A stretch of DNA of 64,000 nucleotides from assembly GCA_028023455.1 (NCBI GenBank), contig JAQFVV010012435.1:3596001-3660000 (forward strand). Direction: 5' to 3'. The notes beneath the pieces were generated by a model. It ran no database searches. It had not been told where the DNA came from and saw only the letters and a list, made by a program, of their open reading frames with translations. A program made the position numbers and the translations under genes. This document shows, in pieces, positions 23,160 to 36,777 of the stretch. This stretch comes from Epiperipatus broadwayi (taxonomy: Eukaryota > Onychophora > Udeonychophora > Euonychophora > Peripatidae). The stretch's first letter is position 1. Every line of letters starts with the position of its first letter.

Positions 23160-25935
23160 AATAAAAAATATATTTATGAAATCAAATTTCATCTCACCTT
23201 TTCAATAACTATAATTCTCTCCATTTCTGTAGTAGGTATTTTAATACGCAGACCATAACATAGTTTGAACAATTTCCAAGACTATAATATTTAATAATTA
23301 TTGCTTTTTCTGCATTTTAATGAAGTCATTCAAAAGTTATTATGACATTGATGCATTTTTAAAATGCAAATTATTAAAGTTTTTAAAACAATTTAGTCCC
23401 ATAAAGCAAAAATCCTTAGCCTATGTAAATCTCAAAAAAAAAGAGGAAAAAAATGCATAAGATATATCAATTTGTTGAATTTTAAGTAACAAACAAATAA
23501 AATTCACATTTATGTAGTAATAAGAATTCATAAAATTATTAATTTCAAAAGGTACATATTCTTTATTCTTGCTATTATTTTTATTTAATTATTGGACTAA
23601 AGTATTTTTTCTCAGGCTATGAATAAATATAATTGTTGTTAAAAGATCAAAAATGAAATATATCCACTTATTTCTTTAAGTTTTTTTATATTTACAAGTT
23701 TATCTTTACTAATATAGATGGAAATTCAAAGTAAACATAAATATGGTATTAATGAGCATATTCTTCAACATGAAGAATCTTGCTGAGAGAAATTTTTGGT
23801 ATCATATTTGTTTAAATCATGTACTGCCATTTATTAAAATATTTTGCTTCTAAAAAAAACTGCAACATAATTTACTTTGGAATAATGATTTTTTAATTTT
23901 AAAAAATTTGAAGAAGGCAATAGGTAACAAGGTGAAAATATTTTAACTCTGCCTCCACATGTTAGATAGATTTAAATCTTGTAATCCATTTTGATACCAC
24001 ATGCAAGATTATTTTGAGGAAATATTTGGAATAACTAAAACCTTGATTTTTTATTGTGAAGTTTATTAAGATTCATAATTATTTTTACACAATAATTATA
24101 TAATAATTATTAAAAATCAAAAGTATATATGATTACACTTCTTTTATTTGTATATGTTTATTTTGAAAAACAGAAGATAATAAATTCTAGTGTAATGAGA
24201 AAAAAGAAAACTATGGTCATTATGGTCAACTCACCTTGTGAAATTGATCTCTAAGCATTATTACTGACACTGTGTGGATCTTTTGAGATGCTCTAAAAAT
24301 TATAAAGCAATTTTAATATTTTAAAGCAGAATTTGATAGATTTATCAATGATTAAAATGTATTTATTCATGTTCTATAAATAAATTTCAAATAAAAAAGA
24401 TTTTGTTAATTTCCTGAAATTAGTCAGTATTTTTCAGCTGATGATTGAATACTGGAAGCTATTTTGTTTTCATTACAATCAAATTTATTCAATAATGCTT
24501 TTCATTTGTAAATGTCTGTTTTTATCAAATCAAGTACAATTTATTGAATTTTGATGTAGAAAAATAATTTAATATTAAAATCAAAAGTTGAAAGATTACA
24601 AAAAGTGTCAGCAGTAAAAACAATGGACCTGATCCTCATAGGAGAGAATAATTACTCAAATGTACAAAGATTAAAACCAAATCTCACTTTTAATAACCAT
24701 GTTTTAATAATCAAACAGAAATTATTAATTGAGAACATTAAATTATCATAGGTAAATTAAGAATCTGGCATTCTATAAATACAATAATTAATAAATTAAA
24801 ATATTTGTTCACTTTCTTAAAAATTAAATTATTTGTCGTATTTAAAAAGATAGTTATAATTTTAACAGAAATTTAATGGTTTTAGATCTGATTATTTTAA
24901 AACAGTGTTTTAGAAATAAATTTTAACATACTATTTTTTATTTGTAATAATTTAATACTGTTCAAAATACTGTAACATAGAATAAAAATGCAAACAGCTA
25001 TATTTCCCCTCAAATTAGCGTTTATTCTTTAATGACAGATCAAAAAAAAAGATTAATGTTTTAATATTTACTAAAAATATGCCAATATACATGGGGTTCT
25101 TTATATAAGAAAAAAGTAGATATTTCTCACATTGTCTACTTATATGTATATTAAAATACTCACTAAAGCACACATATACACACAATAGTTGAAGGTCTTC
25201 ATGCAAATAATATCATTATTAGAATTTAAAAAAGGTTAATTAACATTGCCATAATTGTATACATATTTTATTACTCCTATTATTTGTAAATTAAAATTAT
25301 TACAAATATAAAACGTATTCACAATTTACTTAGGTTATTTTATGATTTTTAAATATCCAAATGTTAAAAATTATACAATCTTGATATTATAGTGTTTTTT
25401 AAAACTTTATTTTTGAAAATATCAAATTAAATTAAACTATATTTATTTGTGAAATAAATATTTATTTGATGTTAAATTAAACTGTATTTTCTTAGAATTA
25501 AAAAATCTAGAAAATCCAATAATGTATTTTTTTAAAAAAATAAAAAATAAAGATAGCATCTAGATGGCACTAAATAGTCAACCAGGTTTACCTAATAATA
25601 AAAATAACTCTACGTATATATTATGTCACACATCACGTATATTATCAATAAAGCTTTAACAAAATCATATAAGTAATATATTTAAAATCATGAAAATAAT
25701 GTATAAAATGAAATCTTAATTCTGCATTGGGAATATTGATGTTTGCATTTTTTTTCTTTCAAAATATTATATTTGTAGTTTTCATTATCTTTTTTAAAAA
25801 AATATTGATTAATGCGGCAAATAATGTTCCATGCTATTACTAAACATTTTTTATTTATTCATCCTCTTAAATTTTCCTTTATAACTACTTTGAAAATTAG
25901 ATGTTTATTTTTTTTTTTGCTAGCCCTGTGCAGTT
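23160..25935. other. AT-rich sequence, no gene recognised
   Basis: No conserved coding or repeat signature detected. Frames are short and low in complexity. Confidence 0.55.
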
Positions 25936-25939
25936 TTCT

Positions 25940-26165
25940 CAGAAGTAGAGTGGTGAACTTAAGAGCCAAAGGTTTCTGTTTCTAAGTTCAATCTATTACT
26001 TCTAATGCTTGAATATGTTATGACTTCCTAAATAATTACACACTTAATTATTATTTTGCCCTATGTAATTTAATGCAATGATAGAATAATGAGTTTGGAA
26101 GTTTCTGAGATTGAGTTTGCTCTGTCACTTTTGGTGTTCAAGTGTTACTTGGCCCCATCCCCAAT
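25940..26165 (+). repeat. Two degraded tRNA-like repeat units
   Basis: The segments 25945-26015 (GTAGAGTGGTGAACTTAAGA ... AAGTTCAATCT) and 26086-26160 (TCTGTCACTTTTGGTGTTCA ... ACTTGGCCCCATCC) together match a single unit at 37905-38010 that carries both parts. The GTTCAANNC block resembles a pol III B box. Probably an old SINE interrupted or shuffled here. Confidence 0.4.
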
Positions 26166-26169
26166 AACG

Positions 26170-27080
26170 TATTATTTTTCTAACAATTGCCTTTTGAAAA
26201 AATGTCCTGCACTGAAATATATTTAAAGCTTTAAAAACAAATATATATTTTACATTTTTGTTCTGTGAAAAAAGAATTTATATTAACACATGAAATTATC
26301 ATTTTTAATTTCCTGTATAAATCTAGTAATCTTAAAACAATACTAATTTAGAAATAACATTTGTTTTGATATCTTGACTATTAACAAAATATATAAGTTC
26401 TTTACATGATGTTTTCAATCAGGAGTTTCAAAATGACTGCTTTTCCTATGGAAACTATTGATTTCACATACAAATGTGAGCTACTTGCAGGAAATGGTGC
26501 TACAAGAAAGCTGTTATCCATCTTCACCATAGACAGTGTTATTTGAATTAGAATGGTACAGTTTTAAAGTAATGTCTGCTATTTTTATATAAACCATTGA
26601 CAACTGCATTCTGTAAATAGCCACTATTTTTAAAATAATAAGACATAAAAAGATCCTTACAATCATCCTTATAAAATAGCAAGGCTGACTTTAAAAAAAT
26701 ATATACAAGATTTATTCAGTATGTAAATAAACTAAACTTAGATGATATATAACAATAAAATGTAATTATAATAAGTTAAGATATATGCCATACATTTTTA
26801 TATATATATAAATCCTTATATTGTAATATGTCATAGATTTTTTGACATAGGTAGTCTAAAGGGTTTTAATTGTGAATGTAAACAATTTCTTTAAAACAAA
26901 AATAATACATTTTTTTATGCACGCAATTTAAAATAAACTTTTATTATGTGCAGATTAAAATGCATTAATAGTAAATTTTAAAATGTATACAGTATCTAAA
27001 ATGAAATTTTCATCTAATTGTGGGTTAAAATTATCAGGCCAATTATCATTATTTTGACCAAGGTCTTTTTAAGGTTAATC
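26170..27080. other. AT-rich sequence, no gene recognised
   Basis: No coding or repeat signature found. Ends at an RTE relic. Confidence 0.5.
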
Positions 27081-27084
27081 TAGG

Positions 27085-27300
27085 TGTCCAAATTTTAGCT
27101 TTATTTTTTCATATCACATCTCAAACTTCATTATTTTATCTATCCATTTCAAATGTGGTCTCTTTGTGGATCTTTTATGATCTCTTAGAATCCAGTTTCA
27201 AATTTCTAGTGTCTATTATCATATCTTCTAGCAATATGATCAGTTAAACTTCACTTTGATTTCTTAATTCTTTTAATGTCAGTGATAAAAATCATTATTT
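27085..27300 (-). pseudogene. RTE-clade 3' end (relic)
   Basis: The plus-strand landmarks CATTTCAAATGTGGTCTCTT, GGATCTTTTATGATCTCTTA and GAATCCAGTTT match the complement of the RTE C-terminus (the WIPRDCKRPRKRLHVRWMDE segment of the 53-55 kb copy). It continues upstream to AAGCAATATGATCAGTTAAA-like sequence corresponding to the WAGHIAR segment. Degraded. Confidence 0.65.
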
Positions 27301-27546
27301 ACTCCCAGGCAAAATTTCTACGATTGTAAGTGTAAAGAATATACTTTAAAAATCACTTATGTTATTAAAACTACAGTAATAAATTGTACCTGACATTTTT
27401 GCTCCACTTTTTTTATTTAATTAAATCTTACTTTTATAAAAATAACAAAACAGCAGGTCATTGAATTTTAAAAGGTAGGCCAAACCTATCTTCAAAAAAA
27501 AGTTCAAAGTTTTATTTATTAGGTAATTATAAAACAAAAAATATTG

Positions 27547-28014
<468 letters not shown>

Positions 28015-29742
28015 ATGGCGACACCCCGGTCATGTGACCAGCAGAACGGCGCCAATATGCTATCCAAGCCTATGCAAATTACAGGTGAAGCAAAAACATA
28101 TGCCAACGTAGCTAAAAATAATTTACAGGAAAATAATTTCTCTTCGGAAAAAAATAATTTACAACAAAAAGAACACAATCAAGTTCCAATTTTAGAAAAA
28201 AATAAAGTTTTCCATCGCTTCCGAAAAATAAATACTAATGATATTTTGCAGCTAGATATACAAACGCAAGAAAATCAATGCCCCCCTACCGCCCAGTGGA
28301 ATAATGAGGATTTGAAAATAATATGTGAACAGTTTAATAATACGATCCCACGTGGCCTTCATACGTCTTTCAAAAGATTTTTTTCTCCTCGTTCAATAAT
28401 ATTATCAGCTACAGATGCAAATTTATCGCTATATAAATTTCCTAGAAATTTACTTTATGAAGCAATAACACTACACGGACTTTGGGATAGCATACTAAGG
28501 ATTGCTGACCATCCTAACTCACGGTATTTAATCCTCGAATTTTACCAAGAAAGCCAAAAAACCCGGTTTCAAACCACCATTAAAACTTTAGGCAACTATG
28601 CACTCATTGCAGTAGATCCAGATCAACATAACCAGATTACTGGCATAATCAAGAATGCATACCTTGGATATGACATCAAAATCTTTCAGAAAATGATGCA
28701 GCCATTTGGAAAAGTCACAGCATTCAACCCAATTTATCTGAAAGATACGCCAGTGCTTGTATACAGCAATAGCTTTGACTTCAAGCTGAGATTGCATCCA
28801 GAAATAGATCCAAACAATATTCCTACACAATTTGCAGATCAGGAAGCCATGCTGAGCCTCTTCATAAGAGGGCTTAAACCCATATGCTACACATGCGGGA
28901 AGCGAGGCCACTTGGCAACGCAATGTGACACCAAAAAGAATCCACAATCGCAAAAAACAAATGGAGTGGCCATCCAAACACATACTGAAGACAGCAACCA
29001 TATATATAATGATAGCATAAATCCAAATATGTACAACAATATGCAAACAACTTCTCCACCTGAAGAAACACTCTCACTCCCTCTCATTAATCAAAATTCC
29101 AATGAGGAAAATAAAAACACAGATGAACTAAACAGCGACCATCTGAAAAAACAATGTGATAACAGAAAGAGTCTACAATCACAGCAAACAAATAATCAGC
29201 TCAACCACACACAAACGGAAGATATCAGCCACACTAACATAGTCAAGATAAATTCAGATATGAATAACCAGATGCAAACAACTTCTTCATCTAAAGAAGA
29301 TCAAACTACAAAAAACCAAGACAACAGTATAAATGAACCAAACAGAATGCAGCACTTAAATCCAAATGTCACACAAGCAATTCAAAATAACACAAGCAAC
29401 TGTCAAAACATACAATGCACGAATGATTCAAATATTAACCCAACTGAAATATCACAAAGCAATTACAGTGAAACACAAAGTACCAATAGAACAAACATCA
29501 CACACACAATAAAAAATAACACATCAACATATATCATGGAAGCAATCATGCCATGCCTTCCACAAGTTGAAGTAAATACAATAGAAAAAAAAGGGCCAGG
29601 TCGCCCAAAAAGAAGCAAAAACAATAAAAAACCAAAAACAGAAGAGGACAACAACTCACAAACAGAAGAGTACAACACCGCATCATCATTAACCAGAATT
29701 CAAACGGATGACTGGTCACCAATGGACATCACTTCTATCTAA
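28015..29742 (+). CDS. ORF1 gag-like nucleic-acid-binding protein with CCHC knuckle and AT-hook
   Basis: A 575-codon ORF. I chose ATG 28015 because the longer frame begins with a TTG. The N-terminal third is low-complexity and Asn/Gln/Lys-rich. Residues ~105-285 form a folded gag-like region (LHTSFKRFFSPRSIILSA ... LSLFIRGLKPI). A single zinc knuckle CYTCGKRGHLATQC (CX2CX4HX4C) lies at residues 291-304. A long polar Asn/Gln/Thr/Ser-rich linker follows. Near the C-terminus (residues ~523-541) is KKGPGRPKRSKNNKKPK, a GRP-core AT-hook flanked by basic residues. ORF1 proteins bind element RNA and chaperone it. The AT-hook would bind the minor groove of AT-rich DNA, and I infer it may help select the (TAA)n target. 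No coiled coil or RRM is recognised. Confidence 0.8.
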   Translation: MATPRSCDQQNGANMLSKPMQITGEAKTYANVAKNNLQENNFSSEKNNLQQKEHNQVPILEKNKVFHRFRKINTNDILQLDIQTQENQCPPTAQWNNEDLKIICEQFNNTIPRGLHTSFKRFFSPRSIILSATDANLSLYKFPRNLLYEAITLHGLWDSILRIADHPNSRYLILEFYQESQKTRFQTTIKTLGNYALIAVDPDQHNQITGIIKNAYLGYDIKIFQKMMQPFGKVTAFNPIYLKDTPVLVYSNSFDFKLRLHPEIDPNNIPTQFADQEAMLSLFIRGLKPICYTCGKRGHLATQCDTKKNPQSQKTNGVAIQTHTEDSNHIYNDSINPNMYNNMQTTSPPEETLSLPLINQNSNEENKNTDELNSDHLKKQCDNRKSLQSQQTNNQLNHTQTEDISHTNIVKINSDMNNQMQTTSSSKEDQTTKNQDNSINEPNRMQHLNPNVTQAIQNNTSNCQNIQCTNDSNINPTEISQSNYSETQSTNRTNITHTIKNNTSTYIMEAIMPCLPQVEVNTIEKKGPGRPKRSKNNKKPKTEEDNNSQTEEYNTASSLTRIQTDDWSPMDITSI

Positions 29743-29837
29743 CCAACCAATTAAAACTCCAACAATGTACAGCTCATACAATGAAAACCAGTCACTAACA
29801 TATTTTGAAATGTGAACAATCCCAAAATACAACCATA

Positions 29838-32800
29838 ATGAAAGTCAAAATAACAGCTTTTAATGTGCGGGGTTTGAACTCGGCAAACAAACTGCATCAA
29901 CTTAGAGAATGGACCAAAATCACACAGACACATATATTGGGACTTCTGGAAACAAAAATATATAGTGGATCACAGATTGACCCAACAGTGCATCTTCGCA
30001 CTGAAGGCTTTTTTGCATGCTCCAGGGACATGTCATCACCTGCGGGTGGAACTGGCCTACTAATAACCCCAGCTTGCCCATTCACATCATTCAGAATCAT
30101 ATATATCGATGCAAACTTGTTGATAGCTACATTTCATCACCATGCAAACACTCTCAACATAGTTTTCACCTACATCCCACCTGGAAACGTCATCATATCA
30201 AACATAATACTCACCATCAATTCACTGCTAGCATCAACTCCTTACCCAACTATCATCATGGGAGATTTTAACATGAAGTACACAGATTTCATCTCAAAAT
30301 GGCTGCATCAAATTGCAATACCACTCATGAGTGCTGAAGGTTTTTTACCACCAAACACAGTAACATTCCATAATAACCGACACACATCTTTAATTGACCT
30401 TTGCTTCTATTCACCAATGCTGCATCATTACTTCAGCCTCAAGCTCAATCCATCCCCATTCTCAGATCACTCTGCTCAAACTGCAACACTTGATCTAACT
30501 GAAATTCAGCCAACTACACTACCACTTGGGAAAACAATGAGAATTCTAATACCAGCATCCACTCCAGAATCCCTTTTTTCTGAAACATATATTATGCTCC
30601 ATAAACTTGCAGGACTACAACTAAGTGCTGTGCAGAGATATCAGGCATACATAAATATACTTTCATTCAATATTGACCATGTCACCAAAAAAAAACCTCC
30701 ACCCTCCAGGCTATTAGCTCTGGCAGATGAACTTCACAAGAGGATAACAATGTCTAAACCTACTCAAAATACATATCAGCATATATATAAGCTCACCCAG
30801 GCATATAACAGCACATGTGCAGCACTTAAAGACTATTTAGCGATAAAAAAAAGCAAAATCTGCCTCAGTCAACAACATACATGGACTAGAGGCTACATCA
30901 GATGGGCCATGGGTTTTCCCTCCACCATTAGAGTACCTATGGCACTTCAAATTGGAACAACTATACATGCAGCACATAACATGATTGAACCTATTTATAA
31001 GCATTTCAAACAGAATCTTCAGACACATCAACTCTTCAACCCACCCCCCGATTATTTTGGATCACCTGAAACAAATACACCATTTACCATTAATGAATTT
31101 GCTTTGAAGCTTGCCACTCTGCCCAATGCCTGTCATCCAGGCACTCATGGCATACCAAAATTTGTGTACGAACACCTTAGCCATACAACTAATCAAGTAT
31201 TATGTAATCTTGCAAACTATCTCTCACAAAAAATATACAACATTGAAAATCTTTATCCAATTGCAATAGTACCATTTAATAAGAAACCAGCTCCAATAAC
31301 CACCCTTAATAATATTAGGCCTATCTCCATGTGCCCAATAGCCATCAAGATCATTGAGAAAGTCATTAAAGACAGGATTGAATCATATCTGCTCCCATTG
31401 ATTTCACCATATCAGTTTGCAAGAAAGCAATCATCTACAGGACAGGCAGCACTTCTTTTCAAAGCTGTATTGGGATCGGTGCGAGGCCGGAAAAAATACA
31501 GCCCAGTTGCAGTTCAAATAGACATTGAATCAGCTTTTGATTCTGTGGCAATCGAGATATTAATTAAAATGTTGGCTGCCACTGCAATACCTCGCACTAT
31601 TTTATATGTTATAACCAACTTGTTGTTAAATCGGGATATACATATTACACTCAGTGGCAAAAATTCTGAATCTTTTACTCCAACACAATCAATCTCACAA
31701 GGATCCCCCCTGAGTGCTTTACTTTTCACCTTTTACATCAACCCTCTATTAATAAAAATCCAGCAAACATTCATTGGCATCCAAATACCAAACACATCTC
31801 AGCAGGTAACATGTATCGCTTATATGGATGATATAACTGTCTTCCTCCCATCTAAAAAACACCTACCAGCCTTGCATACAATACTACAAGAATTTGCAGC
31901 TACACACAAACTCAGGGTCAATCTAAATAAGACGGCAGTTTGGTCTCTTTATAATGCAAAGCAGTACACGGGCATGTATGGGGGAAAGCCATCTGCTTTC
32001 TTGGGATTTCCCTTTTATATGAGTGCAAGTGCAATGAGGGTCAAGATCCAGAACAAACTCAAAGAAGAAACAGAGCGAATTACTACTTCTCTCTCAAAGG
32101 CATATCTTTCAATATACTCCAAGATCCAGCTATTTAACCAGCTAGCCATAACAAAAATCACCTATTACTCACCCATTATCACATTTTCTAAAGGTTTTAT
32201 TAACAAAATCTCTTCTCTCTGTAATAAGCTCTTGTGGCAGAGGAAGACTGTGTCAATATCTGCAAAACAACTTACCAGACCACCTATTCACAATGGACTA
32301 GGACTTCATAGTATTTATATTTTCCATCTACAGAAGGCCACAAACTTAATAACATCCACAGTCAAACACTTTCCAATGCTTGAATGCCTACTTCAAATAA
32401 CACCAACAGATAGACCACCCCCTGCTTATGACCAACTAGCATCAATGATCAATCATATAAAAACCACAGCTCCACAGATATCTCTTCAGACAATATACAA
32501 GCATTCATACTGGCAAATTTATTCATTAATCCATCCAAATCCAACCCATGACACCAATCTGACAATGCTGAAAATCAATAATCTACAATTACTCCGTAAG
32601 TTTAAAAAATGGTCACTGGAGCCAAAGTATTTTGATTTTTTGCTGAGACTAAACCTACAAGCACTGCCCACGACATATTTTCTGAGATATCGGAGACTAT
32701 ACACTAACATTGATCCTTTTTGTCCCCTGTGTCACAGGGCTGAAGAAACACAGGAACATCTATTCTATCTTTGTCCGGCACTAGACAGAATTCGAGTTAT

Positions 32801-33074
32801 TATGATAGGAGCATATAGACAATCTAACACAACCCTTCAAACAATCATTAATTCATATTGCAAAGGCTCTATTCCATCAGTCCGTGCAGCCACTTTTATG
32901 CTTTATGCATACTGGTGCACTAGATGCACATTCACTCTAGGTAACAACACAAGGCGACATCCATCAACTTTCAATATCAAACTGGCAAAACTACGAGCCA
33001 GAGACAATAAAATTGCACATCCAGACATCTATGCAGCAACCTGGTCACTGATAACACAACAATCAAACCTCTAA
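29838..33074 (+). CDS. ORF2 APE endonuclease-reverse transcriptase
   Basis: 1078 codons from ATG 29838; the frame opens earlier at a TTG at 29805. The N-terminal AP-endonuclease-like domain starts at FNVRGLNSA, has LLETKI, GDFN at 142-145, SLIDL and SDH at 209-211: all catalytic motifs are present. The central reverse transcriptase has NIRPISMC, YQFARKQSSTGQAALL, QIDIESAFDSV (catalytic Asp 562), SQGSPLSALLF, YMDD (662-665), a LRVNLNKT motif and FLGFPF. The C-terminal zinc knuckle FCPLCHRAEETQEHLFYLC (Cys962, Cys965, His974, Cys979) is intact. It would nick target DNA and prime reverse transcription on it. YMDD rather than the usual (Y/F)ADD is atypical for non-LTR enzymes. No stop or frameshift, so it is potentially active. 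Confidence 0.9.
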   Translation: MKVKITAFNVRGLNSANKLHQLREWTKITQTHILGLLETKIYSGSQIDPTVHLRTEGFFACSRDMSSPAGGTGLLITPACPFTSFRIIYIDANLLIATFHHHANTLNIVFTYIPPGNVIISNIILTINSLLASTPYPTIIMGDFNMKYTDFISKWLHQIAIPLMSAEGFLPPNTVTFHNNRHTSLIDLCFYSPMLHHYFSLKLNPSPFSDHSAQTATLDLTEIQPTTLPLGKTMRILIPASTPESLFSETYIMLHKLAGLQLSAVQRYQAYINILSFNIDHVTKKKPPPSRLLALADELHKRITMSKPTQNTYQHIYKLTQAYNSTCAALKDYLAIKKSKICLSQQHTWTRGYIRWAMGFPSTIRVPMALQIGTTIHAAHNMIEPIYKHFKQNLQTHQLFNPPPDYFGSPETNTPFTINEFALKLATLPNACHPGTHGIPKFVYEHLSHTTNQVLCNLANYLSQKIYNIENLYPIAIVPFNKKPAPITTLNNIRPISMCPIAIKIIEKVIKDRIESYLLPLISPYQFARKQSSTGQAALLFKAVLGSVRGRKKYSPVAVQIDIESAFDSVAIEILIKMLAATAIPRTILYVITNLLLNRDIHITLSGKNSESFTPTQSISQGSPLSALLFTFYINPLLIKIQQTFIGIQIPNTSQQVTCIAYMDDITVFLPSKKHLPALHTILQEFAATHKLRVNLNKTAVWSLYNAKQYTGMYGGKPSAFLGFPFYMSASAMRVKIQNKLKEETERITTSLSKAYLSIYSKIQLFNQLAITKITYYSPIITFSKGFINKISSLCNKLLWQRKTVSISAKQLTRPPIHNGLGLHSIYIFHLQKATNLITSTVKHFPMLECLLQITPTDRPPPAYDQLASMINHIKTTAPQISLQTIYKHSYWQIYSLIHPNPTHDTNLTMLKINNLQLLRKFKKWSLEPKYFDFLLRLNLQALPTTYFLRYRRLYTNIDPFCPLCHRAEETQEHLFYLCPALDRIRVIMIGAYRQSNTTLQTIINSYCKGSIPSVRAATFMLYAYWCTRCTFTLGNNTRRHPSTFNIKLAKLRARDNKIAHPDIYAATWSLITQQSNL

Positions 33075-33757
<683 letters not shown>

Positions 33758-33943
33758 TCAATTCAATTTATTCTATGAAATAAAACAAAGTACATCACAA
33801 ATATTTAAAAACTCCAAACAAGAAAAATCTTGTGTGTGGAATTTACATGTAAAAATAAATTAAATAAAAATACAATCAAAAACTCAAAAGAACAGTTTAG
33901 GAAATAAATAAAATTAATTAAATAAATAAAATAAATGCCAAAA

Positions 33944-36765
33944 TTAATACATACTACACAACCATTGACACAAATATTTTTTGAATGATATATAAGAAAT
34001 ATTATTCAGATCAATTGAACATTCATATACAAATTTATTAAACAACTTTGACCCAGAATAAACATATTGTCTTCTACTAGATTCCTTAAAAAATTTTGGT
34101 AAAGGTAATTGAAATTTATTAGAAAGACGAGTATTTAGAACATAAACTCTAGAATTCAGAAAAGGTTTAGCACAAAAAATATCAAAAATAACTCTATATT
34201 GATATAAGTGATTTACATCAAATAAACCAAATGCAATATAAATATCTCGAACAGAAGAGGAACGAGATCTACCAAAAATAATGCGCAAAGTATAATTTTG
34301 CAAAACACGCAAAGAAGATAAAATATGTGGAGAAGCATTACCCCAAATAATGATATTGTAAGATAAAATACTCTGATAACAGGCAATGTAAATAAAAATG
34401 AGAGCAGACCTAGGAAGAAATTTAACTAAATAATAAAACATATAGTTTAAATTACGTAACCGTTGACAAAGATAGGTAATGTGATTTGTCCAGGACAATC
34501 TGGAGTCAATATATATTCCCAAATAACAATAATTATCTACCAAAGGAATATTCTCACAAGTACATATACTATTATAATGCAAAATATACTTACAGCAAAT
34601 TTTAATCTTAAGAGAAAAAAAGTACGCTTGTAAGAAAAAAGAATAGCTTTTGTTTTATCTAAATTGACCAACAATGAATTATATGCCAACCATTTACCAA
34701 TTGAGTCCAAATCCTCATTCACTAATTTTTCAAGAAGATTATAAGAAACAGCATTGCAAGATAAAGCAATATCATCAGCAAAACCAAAAATCTTAGAATG
34801 TAACTTCAATGAAAATAAATCATTAATATAAATTAAAAACAATAGAGGACCAAGTACTGAACCTTGCGGAACTCCAGAATTAATCAAGACAACATCACTG
34901 ATAGTACCATAAATATTAGTAAACTGTTTCCTATCATTTAAATAACTCTCCAACCAACTACCAATAGATCCACGAAAACCATACAAGTAGCAACGCTTAA
35001 TCAAAATATTATGATTAACAGAATCAAATGCTTTAGATAAATCAAGATAAATAGCCAATGTTTTAAGTTCCTGATCCAATGAAGATGTTAAATACTGAAC
35101 ATGATGTTTTAAAGCATCTAATGTACTTCTGCCAGGAAGAAAACCATATTGATAGTCAGATAAAATTTTATTTTTAAACAGAAATGACAACATTTGATCC
35201 CTAACAATCATTTCCAATAATTTAGAAAAAACAGAAATAATAGCAATTGGCCTATAATTGACCATAAGAGTAGAATCACCCTTTTTATAAACAGGAGTAA
35301 TAACATTAACTTTCAGACATTCTGGAAATGATCCAGACTGCAAAGATAAATTAAATAAATGAACTAAAATAGGCAAAAATGCAACCTTATTTTCTTTAAG
35401 CATCTTAGGTGTTATACCATCTAGTCCAAAAGAAGTGACATTTTTTAAACTATCAATTGCTACAGACAACTGAGATTCAGAAACATCAGAATATAAAAAA
35501 GAATTCAAACTTGAATAAGAAGACAAAATCTGCTCAGGCACATCACGCATCGATAAATTTACAAAATACTCATTAAACCGATCAGCTAAATATTTTTCAT
35601 TATTCTGTAACTCAATTAAACTTTCATTATATTTAATACATTTAATACGATCAGGAGAAGATTTTTTAATCAAAGAATTTATTGTTCTCCATTTCAAAGA
35701 AACATTTTTATCATTAAGAAATTCTTGATAATATCTAAACTTCAACTTTCTAATATCAGACTTAATTTCAACATTAAGTTTTTTTAAAACATCTGATGAG
35801 CCATCCAAAGATTTTAACACATTTCTCTGATTAATTTTACATACCAGCGCATCTGTCACCCAAAGAGATCTTCTTCTATTCTTACTTGTCAATTTTAAAT
35901 GAAACTTTGCTTTAGCAATTAAATCTAAACAAATAGCTTGGAACCCCAAAAATGCATCATTTACATTATCTATCATAAAAATCTCATCCCAATTCTGAAC
36001 AGATAATAAATAATTCAATTTAGAAAAAGATAATTTCTCAACATATGCACAAACATTAATATTATCCATACAATTCAATATTTTTAATTCAGTAGCAAAA
36101 TGATCTGTAAGAAATAATTTAGAAAGAGACGAATCAGAAAATAAACTGCGGCTTAATCTAACAAAAATATGATCTAAAAGAGATTGAGATATAGGAGTAA
36201 TACGCGTAGGTGAAAAAAGCGTTTGACTAAATCCATAGCTATAAAGTAAATTTAAATAATCTATAGTAGACTTACAAGCATTATTTAACAAATCAATATT
36301 TAGATCACCCATTAAAACAGCAGATTCTGAACCCAAATCTAATAACAAAGAATCAAGTTCAGTAACAAAATCCAAAACTTTACTTGTACATGATCTATAT
36401 ATAGCCAAAATAGAAAGCACACATTTAGGGAGTTTCAAAGTTAATAAAATACATTCTGCAGTATTAAATGTTGGAATATTGAAAGAAAAGTCTAAACCGG
36501 TTTTTATAAAAACCATAACACCACCAGATCGTAAATGCATACGAGGAGAAAGTATACTCGTATAGCCATTCAAACTATATAAATTTTGTTCTTGTAAAGA
36601 AATCCAAGTTTCCGTTAAAATAATTATATCAAAATGAAATAAAGGAAAATTATTTAAATAAACTACAAGTTCATCAAAATGACATCTAATGCTACGTATA
36701 TTTAAATGAAATAATTTAAGTGAAGCAAAATCTTTTTCCTGAGAAATCAAATCAGAATTTATCAT
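33944..36765 (-). pseudogene. Element 2 ORF2, APE endonuclease-RT with one frameshift
   Basis: The reading begins at ATG 36765-36763. The endonuclease domain has LNIRSI, TETW (Glu52), GDLNID at 153-158, SLLDHI and TDH at 220-222. The RT domain has VNYRPIAIISVFSKLLE, YGFLPGRSTLDA, IYLDLSKAFDSVNH (Asp575), GVPQGSVLGPLLFLIYINDL and FADD at 662-665, a typical CR1/L2-like set. Around 34615-34621 a run of seven A (T on the coding strand) lies where the frame shifts. The C-terminal part (YCYLGIYIDSRLSW onward, to 33944) continues in another frame and includes the usual post-RT region. A one-base indel in the homopolymer explains the break; it could be a true mutation or a sequencing error. Confidence 0.85.
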
Positions 36766-36777
36766 AATAAATAAATT

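Noticed and set aside
28588-29087. Overlapping minus-strand open frames up to 152 codons
   Set aside because: Antisense shadows of the intact ORF1, which has gag-like and zinc-knuckle motifs on the + strand.
31821-31832. YMDD box suggesting a retrovirus or LTR element
   Set aside because: The same ORF has an N-terminal APE endonuclease and a C-terminal CX2CX8HX4C knuckle; there is no protease, integrase, RNase H or LTR.
30837-32710. Minus-strand frames of 60-80 codons within ORF2
   Set aside because: Antisense shadows of the reverse transcriptase ORF; no motifs.
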